DNA of 47,707 bases from Oscillibacter sp. Its GTDB lineage: Bacteria > Bacillota > Clostridia > Oscillospirales > Oscillospiraceae. Shown piece after piece: positions 23,766 to 32,230 of this stretch (within the stretch, counting starts at the first letter, position 1; each line of letters begins with the position of its first letter). Where the stretch lies: contig JAFXQV010000020.1 of the NCBI GenBank assembly GCA_017526785.1, positions 1 through 47,707 of the forward strand. The letters run 5' to 3'. A model generated the notes under the pieces. It was not told the DNA's origin and searched no databases. It saw nothing but the letters and a program-made list of their open reading frames with translations. The position numbers and the translations under genes were made by a program.

Positions 23766-23855
23766 TTATTTCAGCGTGGCGACCACCTTCCAATCGCCTT
23801 GCGTGGCGTTCAGGCCGCTTTCCGTAATGTTGCAATTTCTGTGGGGGTTGGGGGC
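23766..23855 (-). pseudogene. Orphan 3' end of an unidentified gene
   Basis: The last 29 codons read ...NITESGLNATQGDWKVVATLK with a TAA at 23766-23768, right before a strong terminator; there is an in-frame stop at 23856-23858 and no start. It looks like the genuine C-terminus of a beta-rich protein whose body was deleted. Family not recognised. Confidence 0.4.
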
Positions 23856-23894
23856 TTACATAGTAACTTGACACCGACATTTTCACGTTACGTC

Positions 23895-23923
23895 TTGTAA
23901 TCCGGCGCAGAATTTGCTATACT
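23895..23923 (+). promoter_or_regulatory. Promoter of the ATP-grasp operon
   Basis: TTGTAA (23895-23900), 17 bases, TATACT (23918-23923), 32 bases before the ATP-grasp start. Confidence 0.6.
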
Positions 23924-23955
23924 GTCCCTAAGAGTATGAGGGGTGGTGGCGGAAC

Positions 23956-25068
23956 ATGCGGACAGTCATTATCACGGACGCGAAATATCGGGCTTCTCTG
24001 GCGGCCATCCGGGTATTAGGGCGCGCCGGATACCGGGTCGTCGTGGCGCAGACGCGCGCCGACTGCCCGTGGACACCTCCGGCGTTTGTGTCGCGCTACG
24101 TCGCCGAAAGTCACTGGCTACCCGGCGCGGCCTCCGATTTGAACTACGCCGAGTATCTGCTGGCACTGCTGGAACGCTACGACACGCCCGTGCTGTTCTG
24201 CGCGGGTGCCGCGACACTCAACGCCGTCTCGTGGCAGAGGGAACGCTTCCGGACGCTCTGCCGCTTTCTGGTAGCGTCGCCGGGGTCACTCGACGCGCTC
24301 AACGACAAGGAGGCCGTACACCGCCGCTGTATCGAACTCGGGATTCCGGTACCGTTCGAGTATCAGGGCGCGCCGGACAGTTACCCGGTCGTCGTGAAGC
24401 CGCACTGCGGCGAGAAGTTCGGCCTCAAGGCCGCCGAGCGCTACCGGATTGCCCACAACGAAAAAGAGTGGCAGTTAGCCGTATCGGACATGAGCGAATA
24501 CGACGCCGCCCCGCTGGTGCAGGAGTACATACACGGCGACGCTATCGGCGCGAGTGTGCTAATGGGAAAGGACGGCGCGTTACTGGGGGCGCTGTGCCAC
24601 CGCCGTATACGGGAGTACCCCATATCCGGGGGACCCTCCGCCTGCTGTGAGAGTATCTACGACGACGCGCTTGTGGAACAGGCACACCGTTTGCTAAAGT
24701 CGTTCGGCTTTCAGGGGCTTGCGATGGTCGAATTCAAGGGCGGGCGCGTGCTGGAAGTCAATCCGCGAATCTGGGGAAGTTTCCCGCTGACGGCTTGCGT
24801 ACGCAGTCCGCTGGCGTTACGCTATGTGCAGGCGGCCTACGGCACCCCCGCCCCCTACGCCCCCCACGACTACCGGAGCGGCGTCCGTATGCGGTTCGCA
24901 CTCAACGACACCGCCGCCATGTTCAGTCTGTTGCGGCACGGGCGGCTCCGGGAGTTTTTCGCGGCGATTCCGGACTGCTTCTTCGCGCAGGAGGCCATAG
25001 CCAGTTGGCGCGACCCCCTGCCGATGTTCCGCTATCTCCGGAACGCGCTTCTGACGCCGCGCGGGTGA
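23956..25068 (+). CDS. ATP-grasp family carboxylate-amine ligase-like protein
   Basis: ATP-grasp enzymes activate a carboxylate as acyl phosphate and join it to an amine or thiol. The 370 residues show a Rossmann-like N-terminal domain (TVIITDAKYRASLAAIRVLGRAGYRVVVAQ), the ATP-binding lysine strands (DKEAVHRRCIELGIPVP, YPVVVKPHCGEKFGLKA, PLVQEYIHGDAIGASVLM) and the metal-binding MVEFKGGRVLEVNPRIWGSFPL. The substrate is not evident; relatives act in peptide-like natural products, cell-wall or glycan decoration. It is first in a four-gene operon with PHP, deacetylase-like and C39-like proteins, 16 bases before the PHP gene. The ribosome site is weak (GAGGGG about 14 bases upstream). Confidence 0.8.
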   Translation: MRTVIITDAKYRASLAAIRVLGRAGYRVVVAQTRADCPWTPPAFVSRYVAESHWLPGAASDLNYAEYLLALLERYDTPVLFCAGAATLNAVSWQRERFRTLCRFLVASPGSLDALNDKEAVHRRCIELGIPVPFEYQGAPDSYPVVVKPHCGEKFGLKAAERYRIAHNEKEWQLAVSDMSEYDAAPLVQEYIHGDAIGASVLMGKDGALLGALCHRRIREYPISGGPSACCESIYDDALVEQAHRLLKSFGFQGLAMVEFKGGRVLEVNPRIWGSFPLTACVRSPLALRYVQAAYGTPAPYAPHDYRSGVRMRFALNDTAAMFSLLRHGRLREFFAAIPDCFFAQEAIASWRDPLPMFRYLRNALLTPRG

Positions 25069-25084
25069 ACAAAGGAGACTTTCC

Positions 25085-25798
25085 ATGGAAATCCGCCTTG
25101 ACATGCACATCCATTCCGAACACTCCCCGGACGGCTCCATGCCGCTTCCGGAAATCGCGCGGCGCGCGGAGGCGGCCGGACTGCACGGCGTGGCGGTCTG
25201 CGACCATGACCGCGTTTTACCCGACGCCGCCGGGTGTCCGGGACTGCTACTGATTCCGGGCGTGGAGGTCTCCACGGACGCCGGACACCTGCTGGGATGG
25301 TTCGTGACGGAACCCGTGGCGGCGCGGACACTCCCCGAGGCCGTCGCGGAGATTCACGCGCAGGGCGGAATCGCCGTGCTTGCGCACCCGTTCGAGCATA
25401 CCACAAGCCCCGTACGCGCCGAAACGGCGTCGGCGTACGTGGACGGTATCGAGGTCTGGAACAGCCGCGCCGAGCGCAAAAACCGCCGCGCCAACGCCAT
25501 GGCGGCGGAGTTCGCGGCGTCGCACAATTTGCGCGGCTTCGCGGGGAGTGACGCCCACACCCCCGCCGAAATCGGCAACGGCGTCACGGTCGTTGACGCC
25601 GACGCGCTGACACTCGACGCCGTAAAGGCGGCGTTGCTGTCGGGCAATGTCCGGACGGAGGGACGCCGGAGCAAGGCCGTCTGGGCGGCCGTCAGTCAGT
25701 ACACGCGCCGGAGAAAGTGTAAGGCGGGTCTGCTTTCCTATTGCAAATGGGCGGCGTTTGCCGTAAAATGTGTGTTTGAAGATTTATTCCGGCCTTGA
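25085..25798 (+). CDS. PHP-domain metal-dependent phosphoesterase
   Basis: PHP proteins hydrolyse phosphate esters or nucleotides with two or three metals. The 237 residues carry the four classical motifs: DMHIHSEHSPDG (His-x-His), GVAVCDHD, a Glu in LIPGVEVSTDAGH, His in VLAHPFEH, and GSDAH near residue 155. The last 35 residues form a basic then hydrophobic tail (KCKAGLLSYCKWAAFAVKCVFEDLF) which might bind membrane. AAAGGAG precedes the ATG. Second gene of the ATP-grasp operon; it may remove a phosphate from a shared intermediate (inference). Confidence 0.88.
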   Translation: MEIRLDMHIHSEHSPDGSMPLPEIARRAEAAGLHGVAVCDHDRVLPDAAGCPGLLLIPGVEVSTDAGHLLGWFVTEPVAARTLPEAVAEIHAQGGIAVLAHPFEHTTSPVRAETASAYVDGIEVWNSRAERKNRRANAMAAEFAASHNLRGFAGSDAHTPAEIGNGVTVVDADALTLDAVKAALLSGNVRTEGRRSKAVWAAVSQYTRRRKCKAGLLSYCKWAAFAVKCVFEDLFRP

Positions 25799-25827
25799 CG
25801 CCGGACAGCACATGAGGAGTGAAAGAG

Positions 25828-27810
25828 ATGTCCTTGATAGTCAAGGCGGGGAAGGCGGGGAAGCGCTTCCTGAAGTCCGCGCACGTTCTCCCGGAGGAAG
25901 TCCCGCACATCAGTTACACGCGCCGTATCGAGCGCGTCAGGACGCCGGAACGTATCTGCGCCATGACCTTTGACGACGGCCCTATGAACCTGCCCGCCGC
26001 GCCCGACCAGTTCCACGGGCGCGCGCTCACCGATTTAATATTGGACGCCCTCGCCGAGTTCGGCGCGAAAGGCACCTTTGACGTTATCGGCGACACCGCC
26101 ATGAACTACCCCGACAAGCCCGGCCGGGAGGGTTCCGCCGCGTGGGGCGGCATACGCTTCGACCACTACCCCGACATCTATCAGGACACCAGCGGCGGAG
26201 CCGTCCACAATGACCGCCTCATAAGGCGCATGCTCGACGAAGGACACCAAATCACGAACCACGGCTATCGGCACGTCCTATTCGGGAAAAAGCCGTTTGT
26301 CTACGGAAAACGCGTGCATTACGGCTCCATTCACAGCGCCGTCGGCGACTTGCGCCGCCTTGACCTCTGGATGAAGGAACATTACCAGTACGACATTACC
26401 ATGGGACGCCCCCCTCACTACGTCGACGGCCTCAGCGGCGGCTTCACGAGTTACGACGTTTACGACCGCATGGGATACCAGTATCTGGCGGCGTCGTTCG
26501 ACGGCGGCGGCTGGCTTCCGTCCGGGAAACGCGGGCAGGAGGCCTTGGAGGCCGAAATTCTGGCCATGACAAACCCCGTCCGCGACGCGCTGTTGCAAGA
26601 CCCCGACTTCTTCTGCGGACAGATTATCTTCCAGAAAGACGGCTACAACATGTCGCGCCGAACCCCTGTCGCGTGGGGACTGCCCCTGCAACTCGAAATT
26701 CTGCACCAGTACGGATACCGCGTCGTGACCGTCGCCGAACTTATGGAGGAATGCCCGTTTTTGGATGTCGGGCGGGAAAATCCGCTGTTCGGGAAAATGG
26801 CGCGTCTGGCGGCGCGGCGCGGCGTTGCCTACTCCGATAACCGCCTGCGGCTCGAGAACCACATGAACATGGGAGAGCTCGCCATGCTGTTGGCACCCAA
26901 GGACGAGGCCATAGAACTGCGCTGGGCGCGTATGCGGCGCGACAAGCGGCGCGTACACCCCTATTACGGCGCTATGGCGTGGTGCAAGCGGGAGCGCATC
27001 CTGCCGCGTGACGCGAACCCCGACGCGCTTGTGACGGAACTGCCGGACGGCATTTTCGACGAGACCAAGACCTTTACGCGCCGCGCCGTCTATGAGGCGT
27101 TCCGCGAGGACTGGCTGAAGCAGACCGAATTTCAGGAGGCGGAGATACAGCGCGTTCAGGAACAGTTGCACGGATGGTCGGTGCCGTCGAACGCGCCGCA
27201 AATTCCGGACGATATGCCGGGGGAGACAGGCGGGACGCCGGAAGCCGTCGAAGTGCCGGAAACTGTCACGGAACTGGAACCCGTGGCGGAAGTTGTCGCG
27301 GAACCCGAACCCGTGCCGGAAACTGTCACGGAACCGGAACCCGTGGCGGAAACTGTCGCGGAAACGGAAATTGTGGCGGAAGTTGTCGCGGAAACGGAAA
27401 CTGTGCCGGAAACTGTCACGGAACCGGAAATTGTGCCGGAACCTGTCGCGGAACCGGAACCCGTGCCGGAAGCTGTCACGGAACCCGAACCCGTGGCGGA
27501 AATTGTCGCGGAACCGGAAATTGTGCCGGAAGTTGTCACGGAACCGGAACCCATGCCGGAAGTTGTCACGGAACCGGAACCCATGCCGGAAGCTGTCGCG
27601 GAACCGGAAACTGTGGCGGAACCTGTCACGGAAATAGAGGCGTCGTATGTACACGCTCTGGAGGCGGTCTACACGGAGGATAACGGGGACACACATAAAA
27701 TCCGCAATCTGCCCCATGTGAGCGAAATTCCGCAAGTGGACAGCATTCCGCAAATTGTCGAAAAGCCCCTTACTCTTGACGACCTTTTCCCGCCCGGGGA
27801 AGATGTATAA
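25828..27810 (+). CDS. NodB-type polysaccharide deacetylase-like protein with Glu/Pro repeat tail
   Basis: The 660-residue protein has a NodB homology domain (about 35-310): motif 1 TFDDGP with the catalytic base and metal Asp, and motif 2 NHGYRH, which keeps the HxxxH metal pair. Family enzymes remove acetyl groups from peptidoglycan or other glycans, but this one has no visible signal peptide or anchor (starts [13 protein letters not shown]). Residues about 320-445 hold an SLH-like helical region ([12 protein letters not shown]...[14 protein letters not shown]). Residues 476-605 are 13 decapeptide repeats (consensus VPExVTEPEP), followed by an acidic end. ATG 25828 is chosen by TGAGGAG eight bases before; GTG at 25819 overlaps that site. 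Third gene of the ATP-grasp operon. Confidence 0.75.
   Translation: MSLIVKAGKAGKRFLKSAHVLPEEVPHISYTRRIERVRTPERICAMTFDDGPMNLPAAPDQFHGRALTDLILDALAEFGAKGTFDVIGDTAMNYPDKPGREGSAAWGGIRFDHYPDIYQDTSGGAVHNDRLIRRMLDEGHQITNHGYRHVLFGKKPFVYGKRVHYGSIHSAVGDLRRLDLWMKEHYQYDITMGRPPHYVDGLSGGFTSYDVYDRMGYQYLAASFDGGGWLPSGKRGQEALEAEILAMTNPVRDALLQDPDFFCGQIIFQKDGYNMSRRTPVAWGLPLQLEILHQYGYRVVTVAELMEECPFLDVGRENPLFGKMARLAARRGVAYSDNRLRLENHMNMGELAMLLAPKDEAIELRWARMRRDKRRVHPYYGAMAWCKRERILPRDANPDALVTELPDGIFDETKTFTRRAVYEAFREDWLKQTEFQEAEIQRVQEQLHGWSVPSNAPQIPDDMPGETGGTPEAVEVPETVTELEPVAEVVAEPEPVPETVTEPEPVAETVAETEIVAEVVAETETVPETVTEPEIVPEPVAEPEPVPEAVTEPEPVAEIVAEPEIVPEVVTEPEPMPEVVTEPEPMPEAVAEPETVAEPVTEIEASYVHALEAVYTEDNGDTHKIRNLPHVSEIPQVDSIPQIVEKPLTLDDLFPPGEDV
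27253..27642 (+). repeat. Thirteen tandem 30-bp repeats
   Basis: Each unit encodes (V/M)(P/A)ExV(A/T)ExEx. The bases ggaa recur every 15, and codon choice is highly uniform, so slippage or recombination could change the copy number. Confidence 0.85.
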
Positions 27811-27831
27811 GGCACATAGAAAGGAAATTTC

Positions 27832-28449
27832 ATGCGGCTGGAACTCGAACATTTTACCATTGACGGCGCGTACGGCTGGCGTCAGGACTGGTTTCCAAGC
27901 TGGTTTATGCGTCTGGGCGGCTGCGCGGCCGTCACCGCCTGCGATTCATGCGTATACTTCGCGCTCCGATTCGGGCGGCGGGACTTGATTCCCTTCGACC
28001 CCGCGCAAATCACGCGACAAAATTACCTCCGCCTCTCCGAACGCGTCAAGCCGTTCCTGCACCCGCGCATTACGGGCATTGACCGCCTCGAAATCTATCA
28101 GGACGGGTTCGGGCGCTATCTCAAAAATATTGGCGCGTCGCCGCTGTGCGTCGACGCACTCCCCGGCGACACACCCTATCTCAAAGCCGCCGCCGCCGTC
28201 CGTCGGCAGATACAGACACAGTACCCCATACCGTTTCTGTTACTGCGGCACCAGTCCCCGGAGTTCGACAACTACGAGTGGCACTGGTTCCTCCTCATGG
28301 GCTACGACGAACTCCCGGGCAGGTTCCTTGTGCGGGCTGTGACGTACGGCGCGGCGCGCTGGCTCGACTTTCAGAAGCTGTGGGACACCGGAAAACAGCA
28401 AAAGGGCGGCATGATTTTGTTTTCCATGCCAAAACCGGAAGCCGAATAA
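27832..28449 (+). CDS. Conserved hypothetical protein, C39-like cysteine peptidase fold suspected
   Basis: A 205-residue protein, apparently cytoplasmic. Near the N-terminus MRLGGCAAVTACDSCVYFA resembles the Cys-helix of papain/C39-like folds (GGCxxxxA, Cys31), and a His pair lies in YEWHWFLLMGYDE with an Asp/Asn position beyond (VTYGAARWLDFQKLWDTG). Catalysis is inferred only from this Cys-His order. I recall similar unnamed proteins in Clostridia. It is the last gene of the ATP-grasp operon, 21 bases after the deacetylase-like gene, with AAAGGAAA upstream and a hairpin after the stop. Confidence 0.6.
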   Translation: MRLELEHFTIDGAYGWRQDWFPSWFMRLGGCAAVTACDSCVYFALRFGRRDLIPFDPAQITRQNYLRLSERVKPFLHPRITGIDRLEIYQDGFGRYLKNIGASPLCVDALPGDTPYLKAAAAVRRQIQTQYPIPFLLLRHQSPEFDNYEWHWFLLMGYDELPGRFLVRAVTYGAARWLDFQKLWDTGKQQKGGMILFSMPKPEAE

Positions 28450-28452
28450 CGA

Positions 28453-28477
28453 ACGCCCTCCCAAAGCGGGAGGGCGT
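28453..28477. terminator. Hairpin between convergent operons
   Basis: Perfect 10-bp stem ACGCCCTCCC (28453-28462)/GGGAGGGCGT (28468-28477), loop AAAGC. T-runs are lacking, but the position between two convergent operon ends supports a terminator. Confidence 0.6.
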
Positions 28478-28482
28478 AACCG

Positions 28483-29121
28483 TTATCGTTCCAGCAGAGG
28501 CCGGGACACTTTCCGGTTGAAGAAGTCAATCAGCGGCCCCGTGAAGAACGCGGTGATGATAGTGCCGGCACCAATCATCCCGGCGGGGCGGAACCCCAAC
28601 AGCGCGAAGCCCAGTACCACACATAACAAGTCCGTGGCAATCCGGAGGAAGCGGAACGGAAAACGGGTGCGCCTGTCGAGTGTCAGCGCCCAGACATCGT
28701 ACGTCGACACGCCCAAGTCGGAGGTAATGTACAGCGACCCGGCGAGGCACAAAAACGGAATCGCCACCAACAGCATGACCAGCCGCGCAACAATCGACGG
28801 GTTCGGGAACAGGAACTCGAAAAAGGCCTGCGCGTACTGCGCCACGTAGCCCAGAAACAGCATGTTGACCACGGTTCCGAGGCCGATGTAGTGCCGGTCG
28901 ACGACGAACATGCCCGCCAAAAGCACGGCGTTCAGAATCGTGTAGAGCGTCCCGAAGGACAGCGGCACCACGGAATCCAGCCCCGCGCACAGCACTTGAA
29001 ACGGGTCAACGCCCATGCGCGACACCTTGAACAGCCCCACCAGAACGCCGTTGAGCAGTACCCCGCTCACCGTCATGACAATGCGGCGCTTCATTTTCGG
29101 TTCGGACAGCTTTTCTTTCAC
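28483..29121 (-). CDS. YczE/YitT-like integral membrane protein
   Basis: A 212-residue protein with five or six membrane helices. It has the YczE/YyaS pattern: KVSRMGVDPFQVLCAGLD (GxDP motif), LSFGTLYTILNAVLL, and SDLGVSTYDVWAL (a second internal copy of the motif), then GTIITAFFTGPLIDFF at the end. The transported molecule, if any, is unknown; family genes often accompany regulators and efflux or sugar genes. The GTG start at 29121 has AGAGGG seven bases upstream. It lies 13 bases after the RND gene and is probably the last gene of the TetR-controlled operon. Confidence 0.78.
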   Translation of the reverse strand: MKEKLSEPKMKRRIVMTVSGVLLNGVLVGLFKVSRMGVDPFQVLCAGLDSVVPLSFGTLYTILNAVLLAGMFVVDRHYIGLGTVVNMLFLGYVAQYAQAFFEFLFPNPSIVARLVMLLVAIPFLCLAGSLYITSDLGVSTYDVWALTLDRRTRFPFRFLRIATDLLCVVLGFALLGFRPAGMIGAGTIITAFFTGPLIDFFNRKVSRPLLER

Positions 29122-29134
29122 GAAACATCCCTCT

Positions 29135-32100
29135 TTATCGTCTCCCGCGCCGGAACAGGCGCGGAATGTTGTCAATGACCGTGTAGAAAACCGGGGTGAA
29201 CAACAGCGTGACGACCGTCGAAATTATCATACCGCTCATCATGGTCACGCCCATGTCGCTTATCATCTCGTTGGTGTCGCCGACGCCTAACGCCATGGGT
29301 ACCATCGCAAGCACGGTTGTAAGCGTGGTCATGAGAACCGGGCGGACGCGCAGCGGGCAGGCGTGCAAAATGGCGTCCTCGCGCTCCTCGCCCTCGCGGC
29401 GGCGGATGTTGATGTAGTCCACAAGGATAATCGAACTGTTGACGACAGTCCCCGCTAACATAATCAGCGAAACAAGCGAAATCATCGAGATATCTTTCCC
29501 GGTCAGCGGGAGCGCGAACAGCGCCCCCGAAAACGCCACCGGAAGAATTAACATCACAATCACGGGCATGAGGAACGATTCAAACTGCGCGGCCAGCACG
29601 AAGTACACCAGTCCCAGCGCGACGGCCAGCGCAAGCAACAGGTCGCCGAAACTCTCCATCATGTCCTCGTAACTCCCGGCGGTCTCGGCGGAGTAGCCGC
29701 GGGGCATGTCGAACGCCGACAAAATTTCCTGAATTTGCATGGTAATCGCCGTGGCGTTGCCGCTGTGGGTGTCGCCGGAGACGGTCACCTGCCGGGACTG
29801 GTTCGCCCGCGCGATACTCTGCGGCGCCTGCGCAACGTTCACATTCGCCACGGCCGACAGCGCCACCGTGCCGCCGAACGCCGTGGTAACGGGCATGGTA
29901 CGCAGCGCGTCAAGGCTTCTGGACGCCGCCCCGTCGCCCTTAATCACGACGTTGATTTCCGTATTGTTGATAGTGACTTTCGTCGCGGTCGCGCCGGAGA
30001 GTTCCGCGCGGACGGCCGCCCCGATTTGCGCCGCCGTCAAGCCGTACTGTGAGGCCGCCTGACGGTTAATCGTCACTTCCACTTGTGGGACGCGTTCCGA
30101 CACGGAGCTTTTCACGTCCACGGCGTCGGGCAGTTGCGCGATTTTCGCGGCCAGTTCGTCCGCCAGAAGCGCCAATGTGCCGTAGTCCTCGCCGGACAGT
30201 TCCACGTTAATGTCCGCACTGCTGGACATGCTCATCTGCTGGGACGCCGTGACCGTGATTTCGCACCCGGCGATATCGTTCATGCAGTCGCGCAAGTCCT
30301 CGGCGATTTCCATGGCGCTCCGCTCGCGCAGAGCCTTCTTGACAAGGTTGACGCCTATCGTGATATCCCCCGACGACATCATGGAAGTCATGCCCGAACC
30401 CCCGGCCACCATATAGTATACGTTCTCCATTTCGTCGCCGGAGACCTCGCGCTGTACCACGGCCGTGACCTGTTCGGCAATGTCTGCGGCCTCCTCCGTG
30501 CTGGAACCAATCGGGAGTGACACGGCAATGTTGATTTCCCCTTGGTCCATGTCGGGAATGAGTACCATATTTGTGCTGGCACAGGCAATCGTGAACAGCG
30601 CCACCAGCGCCCCGCAGACAAGCATACCCTGTCCGGGGTGGTAGGTGAAGTGGGACAGAATCTTCATGTAGCCGTTGTAGAGCGCCACGGAAACATGTCC
30701 GAACGTCCCCGGACGCTTCGACACGTCGAGTGTACCGCGCCGCGCCTTGGCCTCGTCGAGCATCATGTAGCACAACAGCGGCACCCATGTCAGCGCGATA
30801 ACGAGTGACGACAGAATCAGAAACGCGATGGTCAGGCAGAAGTCTTTGAACATCATGCCCGCCATGCCCGTTGTCAGACCCAGCGGCAGGAACACCGCGA
30901 CAGTCGTCAGCGTCGACGCCACGACCGACCCCGTGACTTCCGCCGTACCCTCTACGCACGCCGTCATACGGTCGTTGCCGTCCGACGCGAAACGGTAGAT
31001 ATTTTCAAGAACCACTATCGAGTTATCGACAATCATGCCAACGCCCATTGCGATTCCGCCAAGGCTCATCATGTTCATGGTGAGGTCGAAAACGTTCATG
31101 AGTACGAACACCGTCAGAATGCAGACGGGCATGGAGATAGCGATTGTCAGCGTGGGGCCGAAACGCCGCAGAAACAGAAATACAACGACCGCCGCCAGTG
31201 CCACGCCCAGCGCGATATTCTGTAACGCCGAGTTCACGGCCTGATTGATATACTCCACCGCGCTGTAGGCCATGTAATAGCGCAGTCCGGGATTTTCGGC
31301 GGCCAGTTCCGCCAAGCGGTCTTCGACGCGTTGCGACGCCTTCGCCTCGTTCGCGCCCGACTGCTTCGAGACCAGCAGAATAATACATTCCTGCCCGCCC
31401 ATTTTGGCCTGTGTGTCGCGGTCTTTGTCTTCGAGCGTCACGGACGCGACCTCGCCCAAGCGGACGGAACCGCCCGTCGGCAGGGGTATCAGCGTGTTTC
31501 GCACGTCGTCGACGCCCGTATATTTCGCGTCCGTCGAGACGGTCAAGGTCTTTTTGCCGTTGTGGACATCGCCGCCGGGGTACAGCAAGTTCTCCGCCGA
31601 GAGAATCTGCGACAGGTAGTTATTGCTCAATCCGTAGCCTTGGGCGCGGGAGGCGTCCAGCCGTACATAAATTTCCTGTTCCGCGCCGCCGTAGGCCGTT
31701 ACGGACGCGATACCGTCGATACGTTCCAGCGCGGGCGTCACCACGTCGTCGGAGAGGGACTGCAACTGGTTCAGGTCGTTGCCCATCAGCGCCACAACCG
31801 CCGTCGGCATTAACGCGCCGATGTCCATATTCAGGATAATGGGCTTTGTGGCGTCCTCGGGCAGTGTAATCATGTCGAACTGTTCGCGCAGACGCGTGGC
31901 GGCAATATCCAAATTGGTGCCGTCGACATAGGTCACGATAACCGTACTGGAACCGTCGCCGGACGTGGACGAGACCTCCTTCACGCCCGACACCGACAGC
32001 GCCGCGCTTTCGAGCGGCTTCGTGACGAGTTCCTCCATGTCGGTGGGGTTCGCGCCGTTGTAGTAGCACATGACCGCCGCCATGGGCGCTTCCATGTCCG

Positions 32101-32212
32101 GCAGGAGCGACATTTGCAACCGCGTCGTGAACAGCAGGCCGAATATCGTCAGCATGACAACGGCAAGTATCGTCGTCACGCGGTGGTTGATACAGAATTT
32201 CGCCACACTCAT
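29135..32212 (-). CDS. RND-family efflux transporter permease (AcrB-like)
   Basis: A proton-driven exporter of drugs or lipophilic compounds. The 1025 residues fit the HAE1/AcrB length, with duplicated 6-helix halves and two large porter domains. It begins SVAKFCINHRVTTILAVVMLTIFG; the proton-relay helix reads GMIVDNSIVVLENI, where the first Asp of the AcrB pair is kept and the second is Asn, as is common in Firmicutes and Bacteroidetes relatives. The second half repeats the pattern (LIMLAGTVVNSSIILVDYIN). AAGGAGG lies before the ATG, and the gene is 18 bases after the fusion-protein gene. It works with the adjacent lipoprotein and TolC-like protein. Confidence 0.95.
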   Translation of the reverse strand: MSVAKFCINHRVTTILAVVMLTIFGLLFTTRLQMSLLPDMEAPMAAVMCYYNGANPTDMEELVTKPLESAALSVSGVKEVSSTSGDGSSTVIVTYVDGTNLDIAATRLREQFDMITLPEDATKPIILNMDIGALMPTAVVALMGNDLNQLQSLSDDVVTPALERIDGIASVTAYGGAEQEIYVRLDASRAQGYGLSNNYLSQILSAENLLYPGGDVHNGKKTLTVSTDAKYTGVDDVRNTLIPLPTGGSVRLGEVASVTLEDKDRDTQAKMGGQECIILLVSKQSGANEAKASQRVEDRLAELAAENPGLRYYMAYSAVEYINQAVNSALQNIALGVALAAVVVFLFLRRFGPTLTIAISMPVCILTVFVLMNVFDLTMNMMSLGGIAMGVGMIVDNSIVVLENIYRFASDGNDRMTACVEGTAEVTGSVVASTLTTVAVFLPLGLTTGMAGMMFKDFCLTIAFLILSSLVIALTWVPLLCYMMLDEAKARRGTLDVSKRPGTFGHVSVALYNGYMKILSHFTYHPGQGMLVCGALVALFTIACASTNMVLIPDMDQGEINIAVSLPIGSSTEEAADIAEQVTAVVQREVSGDEMENVYYMVAGGSGMTSMMSSGDITIGVNLVKKALRERSAMEIAEDLRDCMNDIAGCEITVTASQQMSMSSSADINVELSGEDYGTLALLADELAAKIAQLPDAVDVKSSVSERVPQVEVTINRQAASQYGLTAAQIGAAVRAELSGATATKVTINNTEINVVIKGDGAASRSLDALRTMPVTTAFGGTVALSAVANVNVAQAPQSIARANQSRQVTVSGDTHSGNATAITMQIQEILSAFDMPRGYSAETAGSYEDMMESFGDLLLALAVALGLVYFVLAAQFESFLMPVIVMLILPVAFSGALFALPLTGKDISMISLVSLIMLAGTVVNSSIILVDYINIRRREGEEREDAILHACPLRVRPVLMTTLTTVLAMVPMALGVGDTNEMISDMGVTMMSGMIISTVVTLLFTPVFYTVIDNIPRLFRRGRR

Positions 32213-32230
32213 ACTTATGGCCTCCTTGCG

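Noticed and set aside
27253-27642. Regular repeats considered as a CRISPR array
   Set aside because: The repeats are contiguous 30-bp coding units with no unique spacers and remain in frame with the deacetylase gene.
26278-27852. 524-residue minus-strand open frame opposite the deacetylase gene
   Set aside because: Its Phe/Arg/His repeats mirror the Glu/Pro repeat DNA; the plus strand carries the NodB motifs.
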